NCBI GenBank assembly: GCA_009801015.1
Contig: VHZZ01000034.1
Coordinates: 149,384-208,765, forward strand
Direction of reading: 5' to 3'
Origin: Silene noctiflora
Lineage: Eukaryota > Streptophyta > Magnoliopsida > Caryophyllales > Caryophyllaceae
DNA: 59,382 nucleotides
The translations under genes and the position numbers were made by a program. This document shows, piece after piece, positions 12,796-24,034 of the stretch (positions are counted from its first letter, which is position 1; the number at the start of each line of letters is the position of its first letter). Under the pieces are notes generated by a model. It made no database searches. It worked only from the letters and a program-made list of their open reading frames with translations, and was not told where the DNA came from.

Positions 12796-14416
12796 GGTTT
12801 TGTTTTGTTGTTACTATTTTTGGAAAGATGGGTGATGGTGATTATTTATGGTTGGGGTGAAATTGAAGAACTTGGAGCGGAAGAAATGGGAAATTTTTGA
12901 GAGTCCTTTCCTATAACGTAGCAAATGACGTACTTGTTGTCGATCATGTAGCAAATACGGAATCGGTTTTTCTAATGTGTATTAGTTTAAGTTTTTAAGA
13001 TTATATATACTGATAAATTACGTAGATTTGGTAAAATTGACTTGATCTGAATGATCTTATTTATACCGGTTTAACATCTGAAGTCTAAACTCAAGACTCG
13101 AGCTTACGCCGAACGCAAATTGACTTGACTCAGTATAACTCACATGGTTGGATTTGCACACAACTTATTATAAATAAATAACTTGGTAATAGTTGACTCG
13201 AAAATCACCCGAACCTGAAATGACCAGGCGCAACCCAAACCGAACTTTTGTAAATCCGAAATAGTAGTTACGCTCTTTGTTGTAGACTTGTAGTTATACT
13301 CGAGTAGTTACGGAGTATTCCGTATTAGTAGGATTCTCTGTCTCACTTTTGTGTCTTATTCTATATATCACTTCACTTATATTTTGACACTTCACTTGTT
13401 GCAAATAAAAAGTTATACAACAAAAATATTAATGCATTGATCGATGTTTCAAAATGTATATAGAATGGGACACAAAATGAGAAACCAAATAGAACAGAAA
13501 ATCCTTATTGACTCCGTATTATACAATTAGTGGATTATAATTATCAAAATGCAAGTGAATAATCATCTTAATTGAGATAGCTCCTCTTGATTGTAACCTC
13601 TCACAACTCTCTCCCCTTGCCCTTCCACATGCCCCTTTGTCTCACGTCACAAGCTTGTGACGGATTTTGTCCGTCATAAATGAGAATTTGTGTAATTGAG
13701 CCGAGCTAATTAAATATATCTTGTTGATTTATTTATACAAACAAGTTGGTCGTAAATGAGACTTATTAGACCAATTATAATTTGATTAAATGTTGATTAA
13801 ATCTTTTGTGGGTCTTGTAGTGATTCTCCATTATGAAACAAAAGGATGTATAATCCAAATTCAAATTCTCATTTCATAACGACTATTTTGGTCTGAAATA
13901 ATAAAACGAGATTTTATGATTATTTTATGGTCAAATTAACCACAATGGTCCAGCAGTATTCCCGCTTATAATAACTTGTTTTTCATAAGTGGTCACAAAA
14001 CTCTGTCATATTGTTTCACACCAAAATGGCTCATCTGAAGGGAGACCAACTTTTAAATGCATTACTTGTCGATCGTGTAGCAAATAATGTATTTGTACAT
14101 GCAAATGTCAGCTAGATTAGTCGACAAAGTCATGAAATGTGATATTTATGTGATATTTATAATAATCTAGGTTCAAACCCGTCATCAACATATTCACACT
14201 CGTGGGTCCCTTCTCTCATACGGACATATATTTTCATTTTACATATATAAAACTTCGAATTTTAATTATACGTGTATTATTTTTGTTACAAATTTACTCG
14301 TATCAATTACGTAATCAATTAAAAGGGTATTTCAAATAAATTCACCCCAAATAAGAACAGTAAAAAAAAATGCTTGTAGTTAATTAATTAGAACTTAGAA
14401 CGCATAAAAATTCAAT
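12796..14416. other. Spacer between the NDA2 5' end and the PSY-like gene
   Basis: No gene is seen. The right-hand part of the spacer holds a short MULE-type MITE remnant at 13628-13690 (gtcacaagcttgtgacgg then gagaatttgtg) and, at about 13835-14035, a decayed foldback resembling those at 48729-48957 and 59006-59236. The NDA2 promoter should lie just right of 12795, but no confident TATA box was found. Confidence 0.4.
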
Positions 14417-14565
14417 CTATGGTTTCCTTGGTCTTCCACCACCACGGCCGCCTCGGCTGCGAGGGCGAGGGTCGTGCTTGGTGTTGGCAGTTACACCACC
14501 GTAGTCGTTCAAGGTGATGCCCCTCAACGCTCTTCGATTTCCCATGCTATTTTCATCTGTAAGAT

Positions 14566-14610
<45 letters not shown>

Positions 14611-15650
14611 AGCTTATTATTTTTAGTCGAGCTATAAAAATATTTGTAGTAAATCAGATGTATAGTCTACTTATTATTAATATTTACGTAAAATATTGGC
14701 CACATCATGTATTAGAATCGAAATGGGAGAATTCATAAAGGGAATCGTGTTATTGATAATAGTTCGTTCGTAATCGGAATGAATACTATGATATTATATT
14801 TATAGTACTTCAAATATCTAAAGCATATCGCAATATAATATAACTTATTCTAATACAATATTATTCCGATTACGTATAATACACTATATCGTAATATTCT
14901 CCAACATTATGTGTAGTTAAATTCACTTAACAATCAATAAGATTTTGCATCTTGATCATCTTTTATATTTGCTCTATTAATTATACATGAATGTCAATGA
15001 TAATTATGCATGAACAGGTGCGAATCTAGAAATAAAATTTTGGGATAACGAATTTTTTTTTTATTTTTTTTTATACTTATATTAAGGTTTTCATATTTTG
15101 ATAATTCTAAGGTAACAAAAATTGATAATATTAACTATTTTTTTCAAAATTTAGGGTAGCGAGTAGCGAGTGTTACCCTTTGCTACTAGCTAGATTTCCG
15201 TGTACGAACAAAAAAAAAGCTGGCTAAGAAGATGAACCTAGATAGTTTTGGTATTTACACGTAATAGATGCATGAACCAAATATACATCGATCCAAATTC
15301 GTCTATAATAATCTTCGATCTAATCATGCAAGCTGTCTTGCATGATTAGATCGAAGATGAGAAAATGAGAAATATTATAGAGACGAAAATTGAATTACAA
15401 GCAGAAAAATGAAAATGTTGGATATAAAAACTAACAAGAGCAATTTTATGGAGTGTTTATTGTCTGAGCCTATGCCTTCTAAACCCGAGCGATAAATGTT
15501 TTATATGGAATATAATAAAATGCAGTACGTATAAGATATAAAACAAGGATTACCCGAGTCGAAAAAAGAGGAACGAGCAGAAGCACGAAGAATGATAGAA
15601 ATCAACAACACGAACAAAAACAACCCCAATTTCCCTATTTTACTCATCAT
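14417..15650 (-). CDS. PSY: PSY-type tyrosine-sulfated peptide precursor
   Basis: A two-exon gene: exon 1 is 15650-15554 and exon 2 is 14556-14417. The donor GTAATC follows one base of a split Asp codon, and the acceptor is ttacag. The joined product is 78 residues. It begins MMSKIGKLG and continues into a hydrophobic Leu/Ile/Val/Phe signal-peptide core ending near RASARS. Close to the C-terminus is DYGGVTANTKHDP, which fits the PSY/RaxX pattern DY-x4-AN-x-KHDP, where the Tyr after Asp is sulfated. It is followed by an Arg/Gly-rich tail, RPRSRGGRGGGRPRKP. PSY peptides are secreted, act in the apoplast and influence growth through receptor kinases. A 41-base A run (T on the coding strand) just upstream of the acceptor forms its pyrimidine tract. 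Start choice: two Met codons in tandem, and either is possible. The tail is more basic than I expect for the family. Confidence 0.8.
14568..14608. repeat. Poly(A) run of 41
   Basis: An uninterrupted A tract; on the coding strand of the PSY-like gene it is the poly-T tract ahead of the exon 2 acceptor. Its true length is uncertain because homopolymers are error-prone. Confidence 0.9.
15311..15358. repeat. Perfect 22-bp-arm hairpin in the PSY-like intron
   Basis: Arms 15311-15332 and 15337-15358 are exact reverse complements around the 4-base loop ctgt. Pairing continues less perfectly outward (cgtctataat against attatagagacg), so the full foldback covers roughly 15296-15398. Confidence 0.9.
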
Positions 15651-15683
15651 TTTTTTATCCAAATTACTAAATAAATTTCGTCG

Positions 15684-15685
<2 letters not shown>

Positions 15686-15719
<34 letters not shown>

Positions 15720-15724
15720 GTAGT
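15686..15724. repeat. AAT trinucleotide microsatellite
   Basis: About a dozen aat units lie just upstream of the PSY-like start codon, probably in its 5' leader. Confidence 0.9.
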
Positions 15725-15740
15725 AGAGCAAATTAAAGAG

Positions 15741-15748
15741 TATATATA
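15741..15748 (-). promoter_or_regulatory. Putative TATA box of the PSY-like gene
   Basis: The minus strand reads tctatatata about 95 bases upstream of the start codon, at a suitable distance for a transcription start near 15715. The call rests on sequence and spacing only. Confidence 0.45.
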
Positions 15749-15779
15749 GACAATATATGGAGCAGTTGAGACTTTATAT

Positions 15780-16233
15780 ATATAAGCACAAAAACATCGG
15801 GTTGTATCCATATTATGAGGGTTACACGTTCGAGATACGAGTCGCGAGATTTAATCTGAACCGTTGGATTTAAATTTGGTCAACTGGTAAATTAGTCAAC
15901 GGTTTTTTTTTTTGCCACCCACACGCTTCATTTTGTATAACTTTTTGCCTTTTTTAAGGTGCGCTGTTGTTGGTGCATGTTTTTTTAGTCTGAAGAGCTG
16001 CTGTGTTGCAAAGTGTTTTAAGATGACGTAAAACGGTTTTACATAAGTATTTGTAACGTCTATAATACACAATTCAGTCTCCACAATTCTAATACGTGTA
16101 TAAGACGGGTTTAATACACAAGTTAAATATAAAGCGGGTTTTTTTAGTAACTACTTTTACTGGTTATGTTTGGTACCGTTTTATATTATCAGTTATGTAA
16201 AATCGTCTTACACGGAACCAACCTCTCAGTTAG
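15780..16233. other. Spacer upstream of the PSY-like gene
   Basis: AT-rich, no coding region recognised. The minus-strand ORF at 15896-16084 has no recognisable motif and is probably chance. Confidence 0.4.
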
Positions 16234-16418
16234 CAAAGCGTCTTGCTTGTGACGAAAACTATCCGTAACAAGCTGAAGACGGATACTAGCCTCTCACAAT
16301 AAAGCAAGTGGGAAAGCAAGTGGAGCATCACATGGATAATGTAACTTGCATATTGTGAGAGTGGTACTATCCGTCTTCAGCTTGTGACGGATAGTGCCCG
16401 TCTTCAATGAGAATTTGT
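16234..16418 (+). mobile_element. MULE-type MITE, family A
   Basis: Starts caaagcgtcttgcttgtgac and ends gagaatttgt. The internal halves are inverted (actatccgt...cacaagctgaagacgg against ccgtcttcagcttgtgacgg). Flanks ctcagtta and ctcagtca resemble a target duplication. Confidence 0.75.
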
Positions 16419-16580
16419 ACTCAGTCAAATGGGTTAGTCTATTTCACACTAACATAATATGAACGTGTATCTCAATTTCAACCAACGCGGTAATTTACTA
16501 ATTTGTGTCAATAATTTACAAAAGTTAAAGTTCATCAAAATAATAATCATGCATTATTCGTGCGTGATTGATTCTTAATA

Positions 16581-16763
16581 CAAAGCGTCTTGTTTGTGAC
16601 GAATACTATCCGTCACAAGCTGAAAACGGATAGTGTCCCTCTCACAATAAGGCAAGTGGGTGAGAAATGGAGCACCCTATGGATAGTGCGACTTGCATAT
16701 TGTGAGAGGGCACTATCTGTGTTCAGCTTGTGACGGATAGTGCCCGTCTTCAATGAAAATTTC
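16581..16763 (+). mobile_element. MULE-type MITE, family A
   Basis: The same element as at 16234-16418 and in the same orientation: caaagcgtcttg at the left, gcccgtcttcaatgaaaat at the right. The right terminus has diverged. Confidence 0.75.
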
Positions 16764-17262
16764 CTTGGGGTAAAAAGTGAAGCCACAATTTTAATGTTGA
16801 CGAGATTTGAACTCAAGTTATAAATACGACATTTCAAAACATTACTAATAGAACTAGCTGATATCAACTGAAAATACTTGGAAAATTAAATATAGATAAC
16901 GTATACGGAGTACAACCACCTTTTTTTGAGGAATGATATCTACCTTCTCCCTCCCACCTTCTTCATTTGTCCTCTCACGCTCGATTAAGTTAATATATAT
17001 CGTGTGGGGTCGGATGACAATTAAATGAGGCCAAATATATTATATTTTAACCGGTTATTAGATAAAAAGGTAGAAAAGAGATGGTAAATAGCAATTCTCC
17101 CTTTTTTTTAATTCGGAGAATCGTAGCGTTACTTGTACTCGTATATAATTGTATCCCACATATTCTTTTCGCTTATACAAATTACATTAACCCGGTAAAA
17201 TTAATAAATGATCGAATTAAAAGATTAATTTTTGCAAATTGTGATGGAAAGTATATGTCTAT
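16764..17262. other. Spacer between family A MITEs
   Basis: AT-rich. No gene or recognisable element end was found. Confidence 0.4.
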
Positions 17263-17458
17263 CACAAATTCTCATTGAAGACGGACACTATCCGTCACAA
17301 GCTGAAGACGGATAGTGCTCCTCTCACAATATGCAAGTGACATTATTCATGGGTGCTCCACTTTTGCCCACTTGCCCTCCCACTTGTCTTATTGTGAGAG
17401 GACATTATCCGTCTCCAGCTTTTGACGGATAGTGTCTGTCACAAGCAAGACGCTTTTG
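17263..17458 (-). mobile_element. MULE-type MITE, family A, with 9-bp target duplication
   Basis: Reversed relative to the two copies to its left: begins cacaaattctcattgaagac and ends acaagcaagacgcttttg. It is flanked by TATGTCTAT (17254-17262) and TATGCCTAT (17459-17467), a 9-bp duplication with one mismatch, as expected for Mutator-like insertion. Confidence 0.85.
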
Positions 17459-18603
17459 TATGCCTATATGGTTGACATTTGATAATTTTACACAACAAAG
17501 TTGACTATATTTGTTGAGTATATAATCCATAAATGTGCTCAATATTTAATGAATTATGAGTCTCAAGTAAGCAATAATGTAACCAAAATCACATATCCTT
17601 TTGTTTTTTTTTTAGAAAAATCACAAAAATTCAAAGAGAATCACAAATTTGTGTTTGAATAAAGTTAAACTTGCATAGTTGCACCATTTTTCTTTAGGGT
17701 GGGTACACCAAATTACAGGGTTTACTTACTCGCAAATTCTTGTTTAAGACAGAAGTATCGTCTTAAATCTTAAAAGATTAAAAATATATCAAATGATAAG
17801 ACAAGTTGTCGAGATTTGCCAAAAATGTTTGTACAATCACGTTATAATACTGGAAAAAGGAATATACATCAGATGCAGTACCTTTCTACCTCAGACTTTG
17901 TTTGTTTTTGAGCATATGTGTATTTTTTCTGATTTTATTACCTCGAACTTTATTTGTTTTTGAGGATATGTGTATTTTTTCTGAAATTATTAAAGTTTAT
18001 AAGTTAGATTTTAATTTCCCCCCGTCAAAACTCTAATTTAATTAAACTTATACGTAATGTTATAGAGTTTTATTGTAATTTTTTTAGTTTAATGTTTAAT
18101 TAAATGAATTCAGAAAATTTATGGTAAACTCATACGACTAATTTTTAAAACAAAACTCAAAAACTTTATTATAATCCTCAGAAACTATACAACTGGTGTT
18201 AATACATCGAATGTAAAATCTACCTAATGTGTAATACTAGTTGGTTCCGTTTTGAAGATGAAACGGATATACATGTCTTTAGCCGAACGAGTAGTTTATA
18301 CGGTGCTCCATACCCGTTAATGTTCGTCAACTAATATTAAAGCCCAAAACAACGAACATGCAGGCTATTCTGTCTGTTCGTTATGTTCGTCAACTAAGGC
18401 TAGGACACGTGTTAGAAAAACCGCTTGAAATCTAATCAAACAAGTATTTGTGCCCAAGGAGAACCATATTTGTGTCTCCATCATCTCAAGCTTTCAATAC
18501 ATGCATAGTCTCAATCTCTCACAACCTCCTTTTCTTTCCAACTCGATTTTTTTTATCCGAGGTGAGAGCCATCTTATGTAAAGACGGTCTTAAATTCCGT
18601 ACA
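17459..18603. other. Spacer with a short tandem duplication
   Basis: No gene is seen. At about 17885-17995 a roughly 55-bp segment containing tttgtttttgagcatatgtg is tandemly duplicated with slight divergence. The rest is AT-rich and unassigned. Confidence 0.4.
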
Positions 18604-19137
18604 TCCCCTTTCTACTAAGAGAATAAAAATTCTCTTAGTTTTCCCTCCAAAATGCATTTAGCTCAATAAGGAAACTTTTCTTTAATAACAATATACATCA
18701 TCTTTTCCTTAAAATATAATCTTACAATTATTATACTCTAATCTTTTAATTAAATTCAAAATTATAATTTTTTCATTATAGTAAAATAAAATTGGTATTA
18801 AACTATAAACCANAAGTTGCTAAATTTGTCATAATGCAATTATTATTATTTATAAAATAAATTGACATATACTTACTATTAGGTTTGTGACAAAAAAAAA
18901 TGGAGAAAATTAAAAAATGAATCCGTAGTTTTATGGTAAAAAGAGTATTTTCACAAAAATACACATTTCATAATTTTACTCTATTTGTTTGATTAATTTT
19001 CCATTCTTCAATTTTTTTTTTCATATCAAAATATAATGGAGTGAAATATTAAATATTAATGAGGTACCGATTTGAGTAATACTCTAAAAAATAAAAACCC
19101 TATATATACCGCGCAATGTGCGCGGGATCTATACTAG
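18604..19137 (+). mobile_element. Non-autonomous Helitron, group 1
   Basis: Begins TCCCCTTTCTACTAAGAG after A and ends with a GCGCAATGTGCGC hairpin, then CTAG, followed by T. Near the 5' end lies a subterminal palindrome, aagagaataaaaattctctt, shared with the copies at 23229, 25683 and 58346. It ends about 220 bp downstream of the PHF5A stop codon. Confidence 0.8.
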
Positions 19138-19358
19138 TTTAAATATCAAGAACTTAAAATAGTCAACGAGTAACCACCAATAAAAACATAAAACAAACAG
19201 AACTTCTTTAATAGATTCATCCACAAGTTTTTTTTCTGTCAGCTAATGTGATGGTTAAGCCAGAGTTGCAGAATTACAAGTTCATCAACAGAAGTTACCA
19301 GATAATGATGAAGGCTTGTAAGTTGAGTCTTCAATGATCGAAGATACAAGCAAAGTCG

Positions 19359-19691
19359 TCATCTTTTCTTGAAACCATACTTCTTTCGTTCATAAAAGAG
19401 ATCGGTTTTGGCACTTCCTAGATTAACGATTTTTGGACAACCATCCCTATCTTTCTCTTGTTGAGTGCATTCCTTGCAGTAATAGGCATCAGAAATCCCG
19501 ACACCACCACAGATAACGCATCTTCCTTGGAAGGATCCGTAGTTGCATTCATCACAAACTCGGACTAATGTGCATGGACGGACATAGGAATCACATATTA
19601 CACACTTTCCGTCACATTTTTCACATAGTCGCCCAATAGCAATTCCTGGCTGTTTCCTGCACATAATCAGATCGGGATGATGCTTGGCCAT
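19359..19691 (-). CDS. PHF5A: PHF5A / splicing factor 3B subunit 7 (Rds3-like)
   Basis: The complete, intron-free coding region gives 110 residues, the standard length of this nearly invariant family. The protein starts [20 protein letters not shown] and contains repeated CxxC pairs ([26 protein letters not shown]) that form the zinc-binding knot. It ends with the basic [11 protein letters not shown] tail. PHF5A is a core component of the SF3b complex of the U2 snRNP and helps hold the branch-point adenosine in pre-mRNA splicing. A tgcag acceptor at 19727-19726, 35 bases upstream of the ATG, suggests an intron in the 5' leader. No anomalies were seen. Confidence 0.96.
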   Translation of the reverse strand: MAKHHPDLIMCRKQPGIAIGRLCEKCDGKCVICDSYVRPCTLVRVCDECNYGSFQGRCVICGGVGISDAYYCKECTQQEKDRDGCPKIVNLGSAKTDLFYERKKYGFKKR

Positions 19692-21870
19692 AGCTTCAGT
19701 TAATAATTAAGTGCACCAAAATCCCCTGCATCGAGTAAATAAATATTAGCGAAGTTTAAATATAGTCTTGATAAATACAGGCCAACACGAAAATGGGTTG
19801 TACATTACACTTGTTTCTGTTTCCAGCAAAGCCGAAGAACCAAAGACTCAATGTTTTGATCTTGTTTAAAACTCAACAAGTACAGACTCACTAGACTCAC
19901 TAAACTAGTTGCGCCTCTCTTTTCATTGTGAACAAGTGGTAACTGGTGCAATTTTCGACGCAGTTTTTTTTTTACTACGAGTCATACAAAAATAACCGGT
20001 GTTGTTAGCATGGAGGTAAGACTGCATAGATATGAGCACGACACAATCTTAGCAGAAATGACACTCGCCAGCTAATGGCTTCTAATATTAGCAGAGAGTA
20101 CAGGAATTAGTTTCTCACTTTCAAGGCAATGATAATCTCACTCAAATTGCCAATACCAGTTATGATACGAATTGTGGAAGCTTAACGGACTTTTAACGAC
20201 CTTTAGGATGTCGTGTTTGGCGTGACAAACAAACAGAAAATAACGAACACAAAAAGGGGATATTTGCTCGGATTAGACCTATAATCCGAACAATGGTGAT
20301 TGATATCCAAGACCTATTGAATAACAATCGAGTTAATGTCTGAAAACGCGTCAAACAATAACCAACAATAACCAATAACTAACAAAAAAAACGTCCTATG
20401 CGAACACAAGACTCCTAAACAAACTTAATCAACTATTAAAATAATTAAATTTACTAGCAAAGATGAATCTAACACCTAACTAATTCTAATCTTTTTACTA
20501 GTTTTATTTCTTCCTAACTACTGCTACCCGACTCAGCATATCCATCTCGAACCTGTCTCCAACTAAATCGTATCAAGTTATATGCCTCACACTGAAATGA
20601 AGAACTCCCTAACAGCCAAGTCACGGTAATGTATTACTTCCGAATGATTTCAATTGCTTTAGCACTACACATGTAATCACATTATCACCATATCTCTTAT
20701 AGTCTGCAGTCTGCACCAGTTGCATCATTGCATGCCTTGTCTACGATTTCCATAGATAAGTTTGTATCATGTTGAGCATAAGCTATGTACACTAAATCCA
20801 CTACCGCCCAAGATTCCGCTTTGATGGAGAAAGGAACACATAAGCTCAATACGAAGTCTCTCATTCCAAAGGCAAAGTATGCTGCTCATACTCTGCTACA
20901 AGCACCCACCAAGGCACTCATTGAGATGCCAAACTCGGCTATTTAAAATAAACAGCGCACCTCGTTCCATGCGCCTACTCAACAAGGCTGCTAGGACACA
21001 CTGAGGCGTTTTGGTTAATGAGTGAGCCTTGGGCTTAAGCGCTCCCAAGCAGGGCTACCTAATTCAGTAATTCGTAATACAACCAATTCAAATTCGTAAT
21101 ACCAATATCCAATTCGCTCAAAATTGAGCATAATTCGATTAAATTATAACCAAGCACCATATACACAATTTTCCTAACAACGGAACACTCGTTTCCCACA
21201 GCATCAATGATAAAGGCAAATTGTTCAATCACCTAAATCGTTCAATTAACAGCGATTTACCACCCATTTTCACATTTTCTCATTAAAATGGTCACATTTT
21301 GGGTCCGTCACAAATTGTGACGTGTGAGAACAAGAGCTAGCTTAAGTGGTAAGAGCTCTCTTACCCCAACCATGAAGTTGGGGGTTCGATTCTCACCCGC
21401 GACATAGTGCGCTCATTTGAACAGAAAAAAAAAAAACAAATTGTGACGGGTTCACACCTGTCACAAATGAGAATTTGTGTTAAATTTATTTCCCTTAATT
21501 ACAACAACTCAATTTAATTCTCCAATTACCCCAAATTAAAGTCCATCCGAACCTCCGTCTCAATCATTTGTTTACTTCTTTTATTCTTTACGACAAGTAT
21601 ATTTTAATCAAAAGTAAACAAACGATATAAATACCTCAACAATCATTAATCATCCAAATTAACAACAAACATAAATAATCAATGATAAACCCTAACAATA
21701 ATAAAAACATAAAGCAAATTGAGCTAATTGTAATGATTGCATAAGATTATAAATTAACCCAAAACCCATAAACCCTAACAAAACATTGATTCAAACTAAT
21801 CAGAGAGTAGAGTTTAGGAGAAGCTTACAGAAGGGGAGAGAATTTTAATAAGCCTGTTCGGAAAATAACA
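19692..21870 (-). other. Probable 5' leader and leader intron of PHF5A
   Basis: On the minus strand a good donor (ttct|gtaagc) lies at 21828-21827 and the acceptor tgcag|ggga at 19727-19726. Together they define a likely leader intron of about 2.1 kb, with a first non-coding exon ending at 21829. The transcription start is unknown. The intron holds no ORF of note but does hold a SINE at 21323-21435. This is inferred from splice signals only. Confidence 0.5.
21323..21435 (+). mobile_element. tRNA-like SINE with 13-bp target duplication
   Basis: An A-box-like tagcttaagtggtaagagc is followed by the B box ggttcgattct (21383-21393), and the element ends in an A-rich tail. It is flanked by an exact 13-bp duplication, acaaattgtgacg, at 21310-21322 and 21436-21448. 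The duplicated target lies inside a gtcacaaat/gtgacgg MITE remnant (about 21304-21480), so the SINE is nested. Confidence 0.85.
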
Positions 21871-22342
21871 ATGTTTTATTGTAAAACCGTTTTACAGGGA
21901 CGTATTTACCCAATTTGTCTAAAAAATGAAGTAATTGGGCTTGTTGTATGCTTTGGGCTTTAAATGTGGGCTTACATATTTGCTTGGCCCACTGAGGCTT
22001 GGGTCATATTGGGCTATTCAGTTTTCATTGGGTTTTTTTATGGTTAACTCGGAGGTATTGTTCAAAAATAATTGCTTTAGTATAAAGTGTTTTGTTTTTT
22101 TTCGAGGGAAAAAAGGGTATTTATTTATTAGAGAACTCGGTAATAATTATATTTTTTTTTTTAAGGAAGTCTCTGTGATTATATTTTAACAATCTAAATT
22201 TTATATAATCATAAAATTTATGTAATAAAATAAAATAATAAATATACGTGTTTATATTTAGAGTTATTACTAATTAAACTGATTTTATGAGAAACCTCTT
22301 GTAAAATGATCACGGACTAATTTTTGAACTTTTATATAACTA
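21871..22342. other. Spacer left of a Helitron
   Basis: AT-rich, no gene recognised. The plus-strand ORF at 21935-22189 lacks any domain and is probably chance. Confidence 0.4.
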
Positions 22343-22581
22343 CTAGTTTTAATCCCGTGCAAAAAAATGCACTGGTTAATTTTTAGATGACTTAAGAAAT
22401 ATGTTAGTTAGATTAGACGTAATAATCATAAAAAATAATTGAATGAAATGATATTCAATGATGTTAAATAAATGTGAGGTAAGTTTGTGGCGGGGTCCAC
22501 TTTAGAAAATGAAAAAAAAAATCCTAAAATCAGGCAACCAATTAGAAGCCTTTAAATGATTTAGCTTTTATAGTAAGGGGA
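22343..22581 (-). mobile_element. Short non-autonomous Helitron, group 3
   Basis: On the minus strand it starts TCCCCTTACTATAAAAGC after A and ends gtgcatttttttgcacggg hairpin, then CTAG and T. Closely similar to the copy at 53791-54036. Confidence 0.75.
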
Positions 22582-22687
22582 TTAAAGTTAACCGTGGTTA
22601 AGACGAAAATGTTGCGAAAAATAAATCCCATATCTAGCTACGTGGCTACGCCAATATGGAGCATACAAAACCATCAATCAAATAAAA

Positions 22688-22890
22688 AATTCTCATTAAA
22701 GACGGACATTATCAGTCACAAGCTGAAGACGATAGTGTTCCTTTCACAATATGCAAGTGCTAAATCAAGTGAAAATTAAATGAAACACCCCCATCTACCC
22801 TTCACTTGTGATATTGTAAGAGAAACGTTATCCGTCTTCAACTTCCTGCGTCGAATAGCGCCCGTTTTAATAAAACAAGGTGGAATCAAA
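22688..22890 (-). mobile_element. Decayed MULE-type MITE, family A
   Basis: Recognisable by ttctcattaaagacggacat, cacaagctgaagac, cacaatatgcaagtg and cgtcttcaa in order. The right end has decayed. Confidence 0.6.
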
Positions 22891-22893
22891 TAA

Positions 22894-23062
22894 CAAAGCG
22901 TCTCATTTGTGAAAGAAGATATCCGTCACAAATGAAGACGTGAGACAAAATGCCCCACTTGTCCACTTGCTTTCCTCTCTCCTCTCATGGGTATTTTGTC
23001 TCACAAAATGGTACCCGTCTTCATTTGTGACGGATATCTTTCGTCACAAATGAGAATTGTTG
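22894..23062 (+). mobile_element. MULE-type MITE, family B, with 9-bp target duplication
   Basis: Starts caaagcgtctcatttgtg and ends aaatgagaattgttg, with internal inverted gatatccgtcacaaatga blocks. Flanks are ATCAAATAA (22885-22893) and ATCAAATCA (23063-23071), a 9-bp duplication with one mismatch. Confidence 0.8.
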
Positions 23063-23228
23063 ATCAAATCAAAGCGTGTCATTTCAGCAAATTCTGATTT
23101 CCTAACATTTAATTCTGATTTCCTAACATTTCCTAACATTTCAGCAAATGTGGTGACGTTGCCACATTTAATTCATGCAAATCTCTACCAAATATATTTT
23201 TTTTTTCCTTTTTTTTATTAAATAACTA

Positions 23229-23752
23229 CTAGTATAGATCTCGCGTTATTGCGCGGTATATAAAGTTTTATTTTGTTAGTGTATTAAATTTGCACACCTT
23301 AAATATTTAATATTTCTCTCTTTTGTATTTTGATATGAAAAAAAAAAATTTGAAATGGAAAATTAATCAAAGAGAATTAATTTAAGGTGTGATTTTTTTT
23401 TTTAAATGAATTTTTTGGCACGAAACTAATAGAAAATACTAAATATGTGCCAAATTATTATCTACAGTAATATATTATTGCATTATTCAAAAATTTAGCA
23501 ACATCTACANTAATATATTATTGCATTATTTAAAAAATTAGCAACTTATAGTTTATAATTTAAAACAAATTTTAATTTATTTTAATGAAAAAATCATAAT
23601 TATGAATTTAATTAAATGATCAGAGTTTAATTATAAGAATATATTCATTGAAAATATGTAATGAAATAAAGTTTTACTTATTACCTTATTTAGCTAGATG
23701 CCTTTTGGAGGGAAAACTAAGAGAATTTTTATTCTCTTAGTAGTAAGGGAGA
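23229..23752 (-). mobile_element. Non-autonomous Helitron, group 1
   Basis: On the minus strand it starts TCTCCCTTACTACTAAGAG after A and ends ccgcgcaataacgcgag-type hairpin, then CTAG and T. It lies about 360 bp upstream of the dioxygenase start codon. Confidence 0.8.
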
Positions 23753-23754
23753 TT

Positions 23755-23960
23755 CCTCTGTCCCGGTCATTTGTTGTTCTATTTTATTTTTGGGTGTCTC
23801 AATCATTTGTTGTCCTTTTCTATTTTAGGATTGTATTTTATGAGCAATTTGATCATTCACACTTAATTTGGTCCACTTTTCATGTTATAATTTACCTCCA
23901 CCGGCTAGTTTCCTTGGTTTTCGTGTCAAAACTAAAGAATAACAATTCAACGGATGAATT
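23755..23960. mobile_element. Stowaway-like remnant in the dioxygenase promoter region
   Basis: Starts cctctgtcccggtcatttgt and shares internal phrases (gagcaatttgatcattc, ttccttggttttcgtg) with the Stowaway copies at 10969 and 56328. The right terminal repeat is lost. Confidence 0.55.
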
Positions 23961-24034
23961 AAATATAGTGAAAGAGACACCAACGATGGACCAATAGCCA
24001 CAAATAATTATTGCTCCCACAATATCTACATGCC

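Noticed and set aside
14514-14738. Plus-strand ORF with a long Lys run
   Set aside because: It reads through the poly(A) tract and is antisense to PSY-like exon 2.
16234-17458. Regularly repeated palindromic units that might suggest a CRISPR array
   Set aside because: This is plant nuclear DNA; the units have transposon ends and target duplications, with irregular spacing and orientation.
21340-21400. Possible tRNA gene
   Set aside because: A- and B-box motifs are present, but no complete cloverleaf could be drawn, and an A-rich tail with a target duplication shows a SINE.
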